The notes: generated by a model from the sequence alone, not told the origin. Numbered from the stretch's first letter, positions 37,538-48,811 are shown. The stretch is DNA of 64,000 nt from Cyanobium sp. CH-040 (GCF_024346135.1 NZ_JAGQCJ010000004.1:62001-126000); one strand, 5' to 3'. Made by a program: numbers and translations.

Positions 37538-38529
37538 CCGCCACGATGCCCCCGGCCGCGGTGCTGGTGGTGGCCGGCACCCATGGCAATGAGCGCAACG
37601 CGCCCTGGCTGCTGCAGCACTGGCAGCGTCATCCCGATCAGCTCGCCGATGCGGGGCTGGCCCTGCAGCTGGTGCTGGGCAACCCCTCCGCCCACGCCGC
37701 CAACCGGCGCTATCTGGAGCGCGATCTCAACCGCTGTTTCGCCCCTGCACTGCTGGAGGACCCCGCCGCCACCGGAGCGGATCTGGAGCGGGCCCGCGAA
37801 CTGCTGACGCTGCATGGCCGGCAGGGCCTCGAACCCTGCGCTGTGGCCCTGGATCTGCACAGCACCACCAGCGCCATGGGCAATTCACTCGTGGTGTACG
37901 GGCGGCGTCCCGCCGATCTGGCTCTGGCGGCCGGCATCCAGGCACGGCTGGGGTTGCCGGTGTACCTGCACGAAGCCGATGCCCGGCAGAACGGGTTTCT
38001 GGTGGAGTGCTGGCCCTGCGGCCTGGTGATCGAGGTGGGCCCGGTGCCCCAGGGGGTGATCCAGGCCCCGATCTGCCGCCAGACCCAGCTGGCGCTGGAG
38101 GGAACCCTTGCCGTTCTGGCGGATGCCCGGGCCGGGCGGCTGCGTCTGCCGCCCGGCCTCGTGGTGCATCGCCACCTGGGCAGCCTCGATCTGCCCCGGG
38201 CTGCGGACGGCACCCCTCTGGCCTGCATCCATCCGCGACTGCAGCACCGCGACTGGCATTCCCTGCGCCCGGAGGATCCGCTGTTCCTGGATCGGGCCGG
38301 CCGCAGCGTCACGCTTGGCTCGGCGCTGAGATCCGGCTCGGCCCCGGAGGCGCTGGCTCAGGGCTCAGGGCCCGATCCCCTGGTGCCGGTGTTCATCAAT
38401 GAGGCGGCCTACGGCGAGAAGGGCATCGCCCTGAGCCTCACCCGTCGGGAGCGCTGGCCCGTGCAGCCGGCTTTGGCGGAGGCTCTGGAGCAGCTGGCGG
38501 CAGGCCTGGCGCTGCGCCCGGCTCACTGA
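37534..38529 (+). CDS. Aspartoacylase-family (N-acyl-amino-acid hydrolase) protein
   Basis: The 331-residue protein belongs to the AstE/AspA zinc carboxypeptidase-like family. Zinc ligands are His17 and Glu20 in AGTHGNE and His109 in [21 protein letters not shown] holds the substrate-binding Arg/Asn, and a catalytic-Glu-like [12 protein letters not shown] follows. It should cleave N-acetyl-aspartate or a similar N-acyl amino acid. A gene of this kind near psbA is familiar in picocyanobacteria. The start ATG 37534 follows the two mini-ORFs. Confidence 0.9.
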   Translation: MTATMPPAAVLVVAGTHGNERNAPWLLQHWQRHPDQLADAGLALQLVLGNPSAHAANRRYLERDLNRCFAPALLEDPAATGADLERARELLTLHGRQGLEPCAVALDLHSTTSAMGNSLVVYGRRPADLALAAGIQARLGLPVYLHEADARQNGFLVECWPCGLVIEVGPVPQGVIQAPICRQTQLALEGTLAVLADARAGRLRLPPGLVVHRHLGSLDLPRAADGTPLACIHPRLQHRDWHSLRPEDPLFLDRAGRSVTLGSALRSGSAPEALAQGSGPDPLVPVFINEAAYGEKGIALSLTRRERWPVQPALAEALEQLAAGLALRPAH

Positions 38530-38936
38530 GCCGGCGCAACCGCGCTGGACTGCTCCGGCCGCGGCGGGCCGTTGTAGATGACCTGCAGCACGCTGCGGCC
38601 GTCGGCGGAGATGCGCACCTCCGTTTCCACGCTGGCCGGCATCTGGAACTGCTCCCATCCCGGCACCCCGCCCAGAAAGCGGAACAGGAAGCTGTCGTCA
38701 TCCATGCTCACGAGACAGGCGTTGCCGGCATCGGCCGTCTGGAACATGCACTGGGCCGGGCGGTAGACGCTCAGACCGCCGTTCTGCTGCACGGCCACGT
38801 TGCGGGCCAGGTTGAGGGCTCGCACGGCGCTGAAGGTGACCTGGGCCTGGGCCGGGGTGCCGCTGAGGCCTGAGGTGCCGAACAGGATGGCGGCGAAGGT
38901 GGCCGCACCCATGGCCAGGGGCCTGACGAAGCGCAT
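38523..38936 (-). CDS. Secreted small hypothetical protein
   Basis: The 137-residue protein has a signal peptide ending TPAQAQ near residue 32. The mature part (about 105 residues) has two cysteines ([16 protein letters not shown]) likely to form a disulfide, and strands such as [22 protein letters not shown] know no named family. The 3' end overlaps the convergent aspartoacylase by 7 nt. Confidence 0.75.
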   Translation of the reverse strand: MRFVRPLAMGAATFAAILFGTSGLSGTPAQAQVTFSAVRALNLARNVAVQQNGGLSVYRPAQCMFQTADAGNACLVSMDDDSFLFRFLGGVPGWEQFQMPASVETEVRISADGRSVLQVIYNGPPRPEQSSAVAPAQ

Positions 38937-38997
38937 CGCTGAATGAAGCGGTCAAGGTGCCAGATCAGCCGTTCGTCAGACCGATGTCAAGCCGTCC

Positions 38998-39363
38998 TCA
39001 GCCGCACACCAAGGTGGCCTGTTCCTTGGTGCAGGGCAGATCGCTGCTGGTGCCATCCGCCCAGTAGATGCGCAGCCGGTCGTCTTCCGTGCCGCTGCGG
39101 TAGGTGATCGAACGCACCGGTCCGGCGGGAGCCTTGTTGGGCCGGTCCTCCGGGTCCCTGGGGGTGACGCCGTGCAGTTTCTGCTCCAGCTGCTGAAGCT
39201 TGAGATCGAGCTGCTCCTGCCGCTGCTGCAGTTGCTTCACCTCGGATTGCAGATCCGTCTTCTGGCAACCGCTGAGCACCAGGGCGCCACAGAGCCCGAG
39301 CAGACCGATCACCCCCGTGGCTTGCAGGCGGCGGGGACGGGGTTGGGGGGCGGGCAGTGCCAT
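38998..39363 (-). CDS. Small lipoprotein with coiled coil
   Basis: The 121-residue protein starts at ATG 39363. Its signal ends LVLSGC (lipobox Cys about residue 33). A heptad-like coiled coil follows (about 38-63, with KQLQQRQEQLDLKLQQLEQK), then a small C-terminal part with DDRLRIYWADGTSSDLPC and a second Cys. The overall design, a lipid anchor plus a coiled coil, resembles Lpp- or murein-linked proteins, but the family is unrecognised. Confidence 0.7.
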   Translation of the reverse strand: MALPAPQPRPRRLQATGVIGLLGLCGALVLSGCQKTDLQSEVKQLQQRQEQLDLKLQQLEQKLHGVTPRDPEDRPNKAPAGPVRSITYRSGTEDDRLRIYWADGTSSDLPCTKEQATLVCG

Positions 39364-39401
39364 GCCGTGCAGGCCAGGGGAGACCTGCACATCTAGCAAC
39401 C

Positions 39402-39542
39402 TCAGAGCACCCGTGCCAGCCGCTCGCTCCAGTACACGACGGCGCCGATGCGCTCCAGTTCCGTGCGGCGGCGGCGCGCCAGCTCCAGAGGCACCCGCTC
39501 GGCATGGCGTTCGCCGTTGAGGGCCCAGCAGAGCAACACCAT
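39402..39542 (-). CDS. Possible 46-residue protein upstream of psbA
   Basis: A short frame from ATG 39542 encodes a basic peptide with ALNGERHAERVPLELARRRR and a Trp-containing end. The composition looks protein-like rather than random, and I have a vague recollection of a similar picocyanobacterial hypothetical. An upstream ATG at 39620 extends it to 72 codons with poorer composition. Support is weak. Confidence 0.4.
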   Translation of the reverse strand: MVLLCWALNGERHAERVPLELARRRRTELERIGAVVYWSERLARVL

Positions 39543-39811
39543 CGCCGCAGTGCCATGGGGCGGAACCCCGAACCTGCCCCGTGACCCGGATGGGCGCCGC
39601 GGGGATGGGCAAAACCACACATGCCGGCAGCAGGCCCCATGCAGCCAGGCCCCTGCAACGCCCCTTCACAAACCCCGCAATGTTCTGTTACGTTGCTTTC
39701 TGACGGGTTCCCGTCCTGCATCCCTCCGGGCCTGCCCTGCCGTTGCGGCAGGGCCGCCGTCAGCTCCGCCTGGCCGGTCGTCCGGAACTCTCGTTTCCAA
39801 CCCCTGTTCTC
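39543..39811 (+). promoter_or_regulatory. psbA upstream region
   Basis: About 270 nt without a convincing gene precede psbA. AT-richer sequence around 39660-39705 (TTCACA, then TGTTACGTTGCTTTCTG) could hold the promoter: TTCACA as -35 and TGTTAC or TTACGT as -10, with spacing of 15 or 17. The transcript would then have a leader of roughly 100 nt. The start site cannot be fixed from sequence alone. Confidence 0.4.
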
Positions 39812-40891
39812 ATGACCACCACTCTCCAGCAGCGCTCCGGCGCCAACAGCTGGGAGCAGTTCTGCGGCTGGGTCACCTCCACCAACAACCGCCTCTACGT
39901 GGGCTGGTTCGGTGTGCTGATGATCCCCACCCTGCTGGCTGCGACCATCTGCTTCATCGTGGCGTTCATCGCCGCTCCCCCCGTCGACATCGACGGCATC
40001 CGTGAGCCCGTTGCCGGCTCCCTGCTCTACGGCAACAACATCATCTCCGGCGCCGTTGTTCCTTCGAGCAACGCCATCGGTCTGCACTTCTACCCCATCT
40101 GGGAAGCCGCTTCCCTCGATGAGTGGCTCTACAACGGCGGCCCCTATCAGCTGGTGGTGTTCCACTTCCTGATCGGCGTGTTCTGCTACATGGGCCGCGA
40201 GTGGGAACTCTCCTACCGCCTGGGCATGCGCCCCTGGATCTGCGTCGCCTACAGCGCCCCCGTGGCCGCTGCCAGCGCCGTGTTCCTGGTGTACCCCTTC
40301 GGCCAGGGCAGCTTCTCCGACGGCATGCCCCTCGGCATCTCCGGCACCTTCAACTTCATGCTGGTGTTCCAGGCTGAGCACAACATCCTGATGCACCCCT
40401 TCCACATGCTGGGTGTGGCCGGTGTTTTCGGCGGCAGCCTGTTCTCCGCCATGCACGGTTCGCTGGTGACCAGCAGCCTGGTGCGTGAGACCACCGAAAC
40501 CGAGAGCCAGAACTACGGCTACAAGTTCGGCCAGGAGGAAGAGACCTACAACATCGTGGCCGCCCACGGCTACTTCGGTCGCCTGATCTTCCAGTACGCC
40601 TCCTTCAACAACAGCCGCAGCCTGCACTTCTTCCTGGCCGCCTGGCCTGTGGTGGGCATCTGGTTCACCGCCCTTGGCGTGAGCACGATGGCGTTCAACC
40701 TGAACGGCTTCAACTTCAACCAGTCGATCCTGGATGGCCAGGGCCGGGTGGTGAACACCTGGGCCGACGTGCTGAACCGCGCCAACCTGGGTATGGAAGT
40801 GATGCACGAGCGCAACGCCCACAACTTCCCGCTGGACCTGGCGGCCGCTGAAGCCACCCCGGTGGCGCTCACCGCACCCGCCATCGGCTGA
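39812..40891 (+). CDS. psbA: Photosystem II D1 protein, Glu130 (high-light, D1:2-like) form
   Basis: The 359-residue PSII core subunit binds P680 chlorophylls, pheophytin, QB and the Mn4CaO5 cluster. Key residues are all at standard positions: TyrZ 161, Asp170, Glu189, His190, His198, His215, Ser264, His272, His332, Glu333, His337, Asp342 and Ala344. A 15-residue C-terminal extension after Ala344 should be removed by CtpA. Residue 130 is Glu, as in high-light D1:2 isoforms, rather than Gln as in D1:1. ATG 39812 gives the normal start. No second psbA is in the window. Confidence 0.99.
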   Translation: MTTTLQQRSGANSWEQFCGWVTSTNNRLYVGWFGVLMIPTLLAATICFIVAFIAAPPVDIDGIREPVAGSLLYGNNIISGAVVPSSNAIGLHFYPIWEAASLDEWLYNGGPYQLVVFHFLIGVFCYMGREWELSYRLGMRPWICVAYSAPVAAASAVFLVYPFGQGSFSDGMPLGISGTFNFMLVFQAEHNILMHPFHMLGVAGVFGGSLFSAMHGSLVTSSLVRETTETESQNYGYKFGQEEETYNIVAAHGYFGRLIFQYASFNNSRSLHFFLAAWPVVGIWFTALGVSTMAFNLNGFNFNQSILDGQGRVVNTWADVLNRANLGMEVMHERNAHNFPLDLAAAEATPVALTAPAIG

Positions 40892-40957
40892 GTCCGCTCG
40901 TCTGAGCTCCTGACATGTTGATCGGCTGAGTCATCAGAGATCTGATTCATCTCAGTC

Positions 40958-41022
40958 TGATCAACCAGAGTTCGAGTGATCAAAGTTCGCTCAAGTCCAC
41001 TGTGATCAATCCATTGTGATCA
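40958..41022. repeat. Cluster of four TGATCA palindromes after psbA
   Basis: TGATCA occurs at 40958, 40977, 41003 and 41017. Related TTGATCGG and GATCTGAT sequences lie just before. The segment is AT-richer than its surroundings and lies between the psbA stop and its terminator. The role is unknown. Confidence 0.6.
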
Positions 41023-41052
41023 GATCGCCCAATCTGGATTCACGCTCTACAG

Positions 41053-41078
41053 CCCTCGCCCTGCGGCGGGGGTTTTTT
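41053..41078 (+). terminator. Intrinsic terminator of psbA
   Basis: CCCTCGCC pairs with GGCGGGGG around a CTGC loop, followed by six T. It lies about 160 nt after the psbA stop and before aroC, so aroC probably has its own promoter. Confidence 0.85.
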
Positions 41079-41159
41079 CATGCGCGCCTTTCGCCAGACC
41101 TCCACACGTCCAAGGAGAGCGGAGACGACTCGTTAGGCTCGCCCCAGCGCGCATTCCCC

Positions 41160-42248
41160 ATGGGCAGCAGCTTCGGCCGGCTCTTCCGCATCCACACCTT
41201 CGGTGAGTCCCACGGCGGCGGCGTGGGCGTGATCGTGGATGGCTGCCCGCCCAGGCTGGAGCTGGATCTGGAGGCGGTTCAGAGCGAACTCGACCGGCGC
41301 AAGCCCGGCCAGAGCAGGATCACCACGCCCCGCAAGGAGGACGACCGTGTCGAGATCCTCAGCGGCCTGCTGGACGGGGTGACCCTGGGCACGCCGATCG
41401 CCATGGTGGTGCGCAACAAGGACCAGCGCCCCCAGGACTACAAGGAGATGGAGGTGGCCTTCCGCCCCTCCCACGCCGACGCCACCTACCAGGCCAAGTA
41501 CGGCATCCAGGCCCGCAGCGGCGGCGGCCGCGCCTCGGCCCGGGAAACGATCGGCCGGGTGGCCGCCGGCGCCATCGCCAAGCAGCTGCTGGCCAAGGCC
41601 CACGGCACCGAGGTGCTGGCCTGGGTGCAGCGCATCCACACCATTGAGGCCCAGATCGATCCCGCCACCGTGACGCTGGAGGCGATCGAGAGCACCATCG
41701 TGCGCTGCCCCGATGCCGCCAGCGCCGAGCGGATGATTGAGCGGATCGAGGCGATCGGCCGCGAGGGCGACTCCTGCGGCGGCCTGATCACCTGCCTGGT
41801 GCGCCGGCCGCCGGTGGGTCTGGGCATGCCCGTGTTCGACAAGCTGGAGGCCGACCTGGCCAAGGCGGTGATGTCGCTGCCGGCCACCAAGGGCTTCGAG
41901 ATCGGTTCCGGCTTCGGCGGCACCCTGCTCAAGGGCAGCGAGCACAACGACGCCTTCCTGCCCACCACCGACGGCTCCCTGCACACGGCCACCAACAACT
42001 CCGGCGGCATCCAGGGGGGCATCAGCAACGGCGAGGAGATCGTGATCCGCGTGGCCTTCAAACCCACCGCCACCATCCGCAAGGAACAGCAGACGATCAA
42101 CGCAGCCGGCGAAGCCACCACCCTGGCGGCCAAGGGCCGCCACGATCCCTGTGTGCTGCCCCGGGCGGTGCCGATGGTGGAGGCGATGGTGGCCCTGGTG
42201 CTGGCCGACCATCTGCTGCTGCAACAGGGGCAGTGCAGTCTCTGGTAG
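41160..42248 (+). CDS. aroC: Chorismate synthase
   Basis: The 362-residue protein catalyses the last shikimate step, EPSP to chorismate, with reduced FMN. Family signatures are [24 protein letters not shown] at the start, [17 protein letters not shown] in the middle and [16 protein letters not shown] near residue 280, with [17 protein letters not shown] at the end. ATG 41160 fits the family. Only about 80 nt separate it from the psbA terminator. Confidence 0.97.
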   Translation: MGSSFGRLFRIHTFGESHGGGVGVIVDGCPPRLELDLEAVQSELDRRKPGQSRITTPRKEDDRVEILSGLLDGVTLGTPIAMVVRNKDQRPQDYKEMEVAFRPSHADATYQAKYGIQARSGGGRASARETIGRVAAGAIAKQLLAKAHGTEVLAWVQRIHTIEAQIDPATVTLEAIESTIVRCPDAASAERMIERIEAIGREGDSCGGLITCLVRRPPVGLGMPVFDKLEADLAKAVMSLPATKGFEIGSGFGGTLLKGSEHNDAFLPTTDGSLHTATNNSGGIQGGISNGEEIVIRVAFKPTATIRKEQQTINAAGEATTLAAKGRHDPCVLPRAVPMVEAMVALVLADHLLLQQGQCSLW

Positions 42249-42272
42249 TGACCCTCTGCAGCCGCTGCCGGA

Positions 42273-42869
42273 TCAGCCGGCGCTGGCGGCCAGCCTGCTG
42301 ACCAGCAGCGCCAGCTCGTCCCAGGCGGCCGGCCCATCGAGCCGTCCCCCCAGCGCCACGGCATCCACGCCCGCATCCAGCCAGGTCGGCACGTCGTGCA
42401 CCCCCAGGCCGCCTGCGGCGATGCAGGCGGGCAACGGCCCACCGAGGGGGGCGCGCAGGCGGGGCCAGAAGCCGGCCCCGAGGCTGGCGGCCGGGAACAG
42501 CTTCACCAGGACGCAGCCAAGCTGCCGGGCACAATGCACCTCGCTGGGGCTGAACACCCCGGGCACCAGGGCGAGCCCCCGGGCACGGGAGGCCTGCAGC
42601 AGCTCAGCGTCGAGCACCGGTGAGACGGCATAGCCCAGACCGGCCGCCTGGATGGCCTCCAGAGCCTCGGCCGTGCACACCGATGCCGCACCGAGCCGCA
42701 GGCGAGGGAAGCGGCGCACCAGCGCGGTGGCCTGTGCACACCACTGGGGATGGTCGTTCCAGGCCAGTTCCACATGGCGCAGGCCGATGGCGTCGAGCCG
42801 CTCGAGCTGGGGCGAGAGCTGAAGAGGCTGCTCGGCACGAAGCACCACCAGCAGGGGCTGGTGGTGCAA
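42273..42869 (-). CDS. eda: KDPG/KHG-type aldolase
   Basis: The 198-residue beta/alpha barrel has PLLVVLRAEQP at the start, the Glu-containing VELAWNDHP, LRLGAASVCTAE, AVSPVLD and ALVPGVFSPSEV. The Schiff-base lysine lies in CVLVKLFPAASLG. It splits 2-keto-3-deoxy-6-phosphogluconate or 4-hydroxy-2-oxoglutarate. No ATG is available; TTG 42869 is the most upstream usable start after the ftsH stop, and the N-terminus is slightly short. It follows ftsH by 70 nt. Confidence 0.85.
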   Translation of the reverse strand: MHHQPLLVVLRAEQPLQLSPQLERLDAIGLRHVELAWNDHPQWCAQATALVRRFPRLRLGAASVCTAEALEAIQAAGLGYAVSPVLDAELLQASRARGLALVPGVFSPSEVHCARQLGCVLVKLFPAASLGAGFWPRLRAPLGGPLPACIAAGGLGVHDVPTWLDAGVDAVALGGRLDGPAAWDELALLVSRLAASAG

Positions 42870-42939
42870 TGCCGCCAGAAGCGTCAGTGCCGGATCGGCG
42901 GGAGGAGCGGAACTCAGAGCGGCTGGAGAGGCAAGACGC

Positions 42940-44784
<1,845 letters not shown>

Positions 44785-44862
44785 GGCCCTCGCCTCAGCT
44801 GAGAAAGAAAGTAACGGAATGTTAACCGGACCGCAGGCCGGTCGGTGGGGCCACGGCTGGGC

Positions 44863-46041
44863 TCAGGCGGCCGCCCGCAGCACCTCCACCACACTACGGA
44901 AGGCGAACCACTCCGGAATCTCCTCGCCGCCGCGCAGCATCTGGCGGAACTGGGTGCCGCTCAGCTTGCGCACGTGCAGCCCCCGGGCCTCCGCGTGCTC
45001 GGCCGTCACGTAGCCCTCCTCCTCGGTGAAGACGAGGTTGAGCGAGGGCACGGTCTCCATGCCCAGCTCGCTGGCGCTGTCGCGGGCGAAGTCCTGGGCC
45101 TGGTAGGGGCCGTAGAAGTCGTCGCCCGTCAGGGAGCTCTTGCAGCCGGCCATGTCGCGGCCGATGATGAAGTGGGTGCAGCCGTAGTTCTTGCGGATGA
45201 TCATGTGCTGCAGCGCCTCGCGCGGGCCGGCCATGTGCATCGAGTAGGGCAGGTAGGCCCAGCGGATGCGGGGATTGGCCACCTCCTCGGCCAGGCGCTC
45301 GTAGGTCTGGAAGCGCACCTCGCCAGCGATGTCGTCCTCCTGGGTGGGACCGCAGGTGGGGTGCACCAGCACCACGCCGCCCTGGCTCACGTTGTCGGCA
45401 TGCAGGGCCCGGGTGAACAGCTCGTAGTGGGCGCGGTGGATGGGGTTGCGGCACTGGAAGGCCACCACGCTCTGATCGGCCGGCAGGGTGGCGCGCACCT
45501 CGGCCGGGGTCTTGCAGGGGAACACCCGCCGGGGCAGCTCCAGCCCCTGCACGCTGCCGCCCAGGTAGAAGCGGCCGCGCTCGCTGGCGATCATGCGCAC
45601 CGCCGGGTGCTCCAGGGAGGTGGTGCCGTAGCAGCCCCTGGCCTCGCGCACCTTGTCGGGCTCCCAGCGGCTCTCCACGGTGAACACCGCCAGCTCCTGG
45701 CCCCGGTAGGTGAGCAGCAGGCGCTCGCCGACGGCGATGGTCTCGTCGTCGGTGTCGAGCACGATCGGCAGGCCGAACAGCAGGCCGCTGCTGGTGCGGT
45801 TGGTCTCCACCACCGACTCGTAGTCCTCCTGGTGCATGAAGCCCAGGAGGGGGGAGAAGCCACCCACGATCAGCAGCTCCACATCGCAGGCGTTGCGGTC
45901 GCTGCACTCCAGCCGCCTGCCGGCGCTGGCCCGCACGGCCTCGCGCTCGGCCTCGCTCACCATCAGGTTCACCAGGCTGCCGCCGTGGGGGGCGATCAGG
46001 CCCTGACGGGCTGTGTCGAGGCTGGTTTCGGTGGCGGCCAT
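44863..46041 (-). CDS. sat: Sulfate adenylyltransferase (ATP sulfurylase)
   Basis: The 392-residue protein (ATG 46041) activates sulfate to adenosine phosphosulfate for assimilation. Motifs are VVAFQCRNPIHRAHYEL with the HxxH-type ATP site, VLVHPTCGPTQEDDI, and FIIGRDMAGCKSS. KLSGTQFRQMLRGGEEIPEWF lies near the C-terminus. It is the single-domain bacterial/plant-like form without an APS kinase. A hairpin but no T-run lies in the 78 nt before ftsH, so read-through is possible. Confidence 0.97.
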   Translation of the reverse strand: MAATETSLDTARQGLIAPHGGSLVNLMVSEAEREAVRASAGRRLECSDRNACDVELLIVGGFSPLLGFMHQEDYESVVETNRTSSGLLFGLPIVLDTDDETIAVGERLLLTYRGQELAVFTVESRWEPDKVREARGCYGTTSLEHPAVRMIASERGRFYLGGSVQGLELPRRVFPCKTPAEVRATLPADQSVVAFQCRNPIHRAHYELFTRALHADNVSQGGVVLVHPTCGPTQEDDIAGEVRFQTYERLAEEVANPRIRWAYLPYSMHMAGPREALQHMIIRKNYGCTHFIIGRDMAGCKSSLTGDDFYGPYQAQDFARDSASELGMETVPSLNLVFTEEEGYVTAEHAEARGLHVRKLSGTQFRQMLRGGEEIPEWFAFRSVVEVLRAAA

Positions 46042-46114
46042 CGGCAAGGGCGATCGGGGATGGCTGTGGATTCTCCCAGACCAGCCAGAGCGGCGAGCGC
46101 TGGCGGCGCCCAGC

Positions 46115-46136
46115 AAAAAGGGGCCGTCAGGCCCCC
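46115..46136 (-). terminator. Intrinsic terminator of psbO
   Basis: On the minus strand GGGGCC-TGAC-GGCCCC is followed by five T. It lies about 85 nt after the psbO stop and before sat, so psbO is probably transcribed alone. Confidence 0.8.
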
Positions 46137-46157
46137 GGGAAGCATGCAGGCAGCTCA

Positions 46158-46185
46158 GCTGTGGAGTGGCCGGCTGTGGAGTGGC
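46158..46185. repeat. Tandem 13-nt repeat
   Basis: GCTGTGGAGTGGC occurs at 46158-46170 and again at 46173-46185 (period 15) in the space between psbO and its terminator. It is probably a slippage duplication; no role is apparent. Confidence 0.6.
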
Positions 46186-46220
46186 ACGGGCGCCTGCGGC
46201 AGAGCGACTGGGTACAGCGA

Positions 46221-47042
46221 TCAGGCCTCTTCCAGGCGGCCATAGAGCTCGCCGGTGATCTTCACATCGACGGGATCTTTGGACCCCATGTCGGTATCGG
46301 ACGGCTGGATGGCCGTGAACACGCCAGCGAATTCACCGGTGGCGCCATCGACGCGGGTGATCGAGAGCTCCATCGAGCCGGTGCCCTCGACGTAGCGCTT
46401 GATGTTCTCCCGCTCGAGCCCCTTGCTCTCAGCGCCCAGGCCCACCAGACCCTGGGTGTACTCCACGCCGGTGGTGAGGCCGCGGGCCTTGGGATCCAGG
46501 AAGTTGGAGGTGCGGTAGCTGGGCACCCGATAGGAGCCCTTGAAGTCGGTGCTGGTGCTGATCGCGGCCCCCTCGGCGGTGGCGTCGAGCTCCTTGCTGG
46601 AGAACACGAAGGGCACTTCTTCGCCACCGGGCAGCAGCACGGTGATCAGCTGGAAGTCGAGGCCGCCCTGCTCCTTGAAGTTGAGGGTGTCACCCGACAC
46701 CTTCAGATCCCCGAAGACCTGGTCGAGGCTGGTGGTGAAGCGGGTGAGGATCTTGCCGGGCACGAAGCGTGCCTCCTGGCGCTTGTTGGTCGGCTCACCC
46801 TTCACGGACACCTCGGCGGGGTGCATGCAGATCTCGCGCAGCTGGTAGCTGGATCCGGAATTCAGGGCAATCGAGCCCCGGGCCGATTCGGGCAGGGTCG
46901 GGCAGTCGTTGGCCAGACCGGTGTTGTGGATCTCGTCGTAGGTGAGCTGGGACCGATCCACGGCCTTGGCCCCACCGCTGCAGGCGGTCACCAGGGTCAG
47001 ACACAGCGCCAGCACGAGGGCCAGCAGAGGACGGAAACGCAT
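46221..47042 (-). CDS. psbO: Photosystem II manganese-stabilising protein PsbO
   Basis: The 273-residue lumenal protein shields the oxygen-evolving cluster. A signal peptide ends at LVTACSGG; Cys21 could be lipidated or simply lie at the cleavage site. The conserved disulfide cysteines are Cys47 (NDCP) and Cys72 (REICMHP). LTYDEIHNTGLANDCP, FKEQGGLDFQLITV, SYRVPSYRTSNFLDPKARG and the C-terminal ITGELYGRLEEA are PsbO signatures. It heads the psbO-sat-ftsH-eda run but has its own terminator. Confidence 0.98.
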   Translation of the reverse strand: MRFRPLLALVLALCLTLVTACSGGAKAVDRSQLTYDEIHNTGLANDCPTLPESARGSIALNSGSSYQLREICMHPAEVSVKGEPTNKRQEARFVPGKILTRFTTSLDQVFGDLKVSGDTLNFKEQGGLDFQLITVLLPGGEEVPFVFSSKELDATAEGAAISTSTDFKGSYRVPSYRTSNFLDPKARGLTTGVEYTQGLVGLGAESKGLERENIKRYVEGTGSMELSITRVDGATGEFAGVFTAIQPSDTDMGSKDPVDVKITGELYGRLEEA

Positions 47043-47181
47043 GGGAGAACGCCGCAGAGGGTGGTCGGGGACTGGGCTGGCGCGGATCCTACCGGTGCCG
47101 AACCCCCGCTCCCCCTACGATGTCGCTGCTCTCAACAACCTGTATGCGAGCCCGACCTGCCTCTGCGATCCGCGGCTGACG

Positions 47182-47580
47182 ATGGCTCCCGACGCGGCCT
47201 CCAGTTCAGACGGGACTCGGGCCCTGAACCCGGATCGCCCTGACGATGCCGGCACCGGTTCCACTTCCGATCGCCGCCAGCGGCTGAGCCTCGTGCTCGC
47301 TGAACTGGATGGCCTGGCCAGCGAACTGGCCGGCGATCCCGAGGCCCTGCTGGAGATGCTGCGTCGGTTGGAGCAGTTGCACCGCAGCATCCAGGACGGC
47401 CCCTTCCGCGCCAGCCTGCCGGCGGACCGCAACCAGCTCTTCGCCCTGCTGCAGGGCATGGAGGGCTCGGGCGGCTGGCCCTACATCCCTCGGCTGCAGC
47501 TGCGCACCTTCATGGATCTGCTGCAGCGGGAGCAGGAGCAGGTGCAGGAGGACACGGCGGAGCATCCGCTGGCGGCCTGA
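47182..47580 (+). CDS. Conserved hypothetical protein, helical C-terminus
   Basis: The 132-residue protein (ATG 47182) has a disordered Ser/Asp-rich first 35 residues. A helical region follows with LSLVLAELDGLASELAGDPEALLEMLRRLEQLHRSIQDGPF-type periodicity, and a Trp/Tyr motif GGWPYIPRLQLRTFMDLL. No signal peptide is present. Its last 71 nt overlap the convergent coaBC gene. I do not recognise a named family. Confidence 0.75.
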   Translation: MAPDAASSSDGTRALNPDRPDDAGTGSTSDRRQRLSLVLAELDGLASELAGDPEALLEMLRRLEQLHRSIQDGPFRASLPADRNQLFALLQGMEGSGGWPYIPRLQLRTFMDLLQREQEQVQEDTAEHPLAA

Positions 47581-48808
47581 TCCGCTGGCGCAGCGCGCTC
47601 AGCAGCCGGTGGGCCAGCGCCAGCTTGGACTGTGACTCCAGCTCATGCCGCTCTCCCGGGGACGGGCCGAGCAGCCAGCCCCGGTTGCTGGCGGCAGCGA
47701 AGCCGGCGCCTGGCTCATCGATCGGATTGGCGAACAGCAGATCGCAGCCCTTGCGGCCCCACTTGGCCAGCGCCTGGGTGAGCACGTCGCCACTGTGGGC
47801 CGCGAACCCGAGGATCACCTGATCGGGCGGGCGCCGGTCCACCAGGCCCTTGAGGATGTCGGGCACGGGCTCCCAGCCGCGACCCAGCTCCTGGGCCAGC
47901 TCCTGCTTGGAGAGCTTCTGCTGCAGGGGTCGCGCCCGGCGGTGATCGGCCACGGCCGCCGCCATGGCGATGGCATCGGCCCGGGGCTGGGCCTCCACCA
48001 GGGCCTGTTCCAGCTCGGCGGCCGTGGTGACGGCCCGACAGATGAGGCCGTCGAGCCAGGCCGCGGGCACCTGCAGGGGGCCGTGCACCAGCTCCACCCG
48101 GGCACCCCGCAGCCGCGCCGCCTGGGCCAGCAGGACTCCCATGCGCCCGCTGCTGGGGTTGGTGAGGCATCGGGCGGGGTCGAGCGCCTCCCGGGTGGGG
48201 CCGGCGCTCACCACCAGGTTCAGCCCCTGCCAGTCGCGCCGCCAGCCCCAAAGCGCCAGCGATTCGAGGGCCAGCAGCAGCAGCTCGGGCTCCGCCATGC
48301 GTCCGTCGCCAAGGCGGTCGCAGGCCAGCAGCCCCTGAGACGGACCGATCGGCAACACCCGCTGCCAGCCCTGCAGGGACTGCCAGTTGGCGCGCACCCC
48401 GGGGGATGACCACATGGCGGTGTTCATGGCCGCGGCGGCGAGCATGGGAGCCTCACAGGCCAGCAGCGTGCTGGCCAGGAGGGTGTCGCCGAGGCCATGC
48501 ACCCAGCGGCCCAGACTGGTGGCACTGAGCGGCGCCAGCAGCACCAGCTCGGCCCATTCAGCCAGCTCCACGTGCAGCGGCCGCGCCGCCTGGGGGCTCC
48601 ACTGATCGGCGTCGAGATGGCAGGGCTGGCGGCTGAGACAGGCCAGCGCCTCGGCACTCACCAGCCGGGCGGCGCTGGCGGTGAGCACGCAGCGCACGCT
48701 GGCGCCGCGCTGCACCAGGGCGCTCACCAGCAGGGGCAGCTTGACGGCGGCGATGCTGCCGCTGATGCCCACCAGCACGCGCCGTCCCGCCAGGGGATCG
48801 GGGCTCAC
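47510..48808 (-). CDS. coaBC: Bifunctional phosphopantothenoylcysteine decarboxylase/synthetase
   Basis: The 432-residue protein makes 4'-phosphopantetheine for coenzyme A. The N-terminal flavoprotein CoaC half has VLVGISGSIAAVKLP, LAPLSATSLG and AAAAMNTAMWSSP, with the FMN-binding and catalytic segments. The CoaB half begins near residue 195 (LVVSAGPTREALDPARCLTNPSSGRMG). The end is Pro/Ala-rich and lies on the overlap with the convergent neighbour. DUF2555 is just upstream on the same strand (3 nt). Confidence 0.95.
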   Translation of the reverse strand: MSPDPLAGRRVLVGISGSIAAVKLPLLVSALVQRGASVRCVLTASAARLVSAEALACLSRQPCHLDADQWSPQAARPLHVELAEWAELVLLAPLSATSLGRWVHGLGDTLLASTLLACEAPMLAAAAMNTAMWSSPGVRANWQSLQGWQRVLPIGPSQGLLACDRLGDGRMAEPELLLLALESLALWGWRRDWQGLNLVVSAGPTREALDPARCLTNPSSGRMGVLLAQAARLRGARVELVHGPLQVPAAWLDGLICRAVTTAAELEQALVEAQPRADAIAMAAAVADHRRARPLQQKLSKQELAQELGRGWEPVPDILKGLVDRRPPDQVILGFAAHSGDVLTQALAKWGRKGCDLLFANPIDEPGAGFAAASNRGWLLGPSPGERHELESQSKLALAHRLLSALRQRIRPPADAPPCPPAPAPAPAAADP

Positions 48809-48811
48809 GCG

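Noticed and set aside
38987-40822. 611-codon ORF antisense to psbA and beyond
   Set aside because: It covers psbA and several small genes on the other strand with no recognisable domain. An antisense RNA cannot be excluded, but a protein is not supported.
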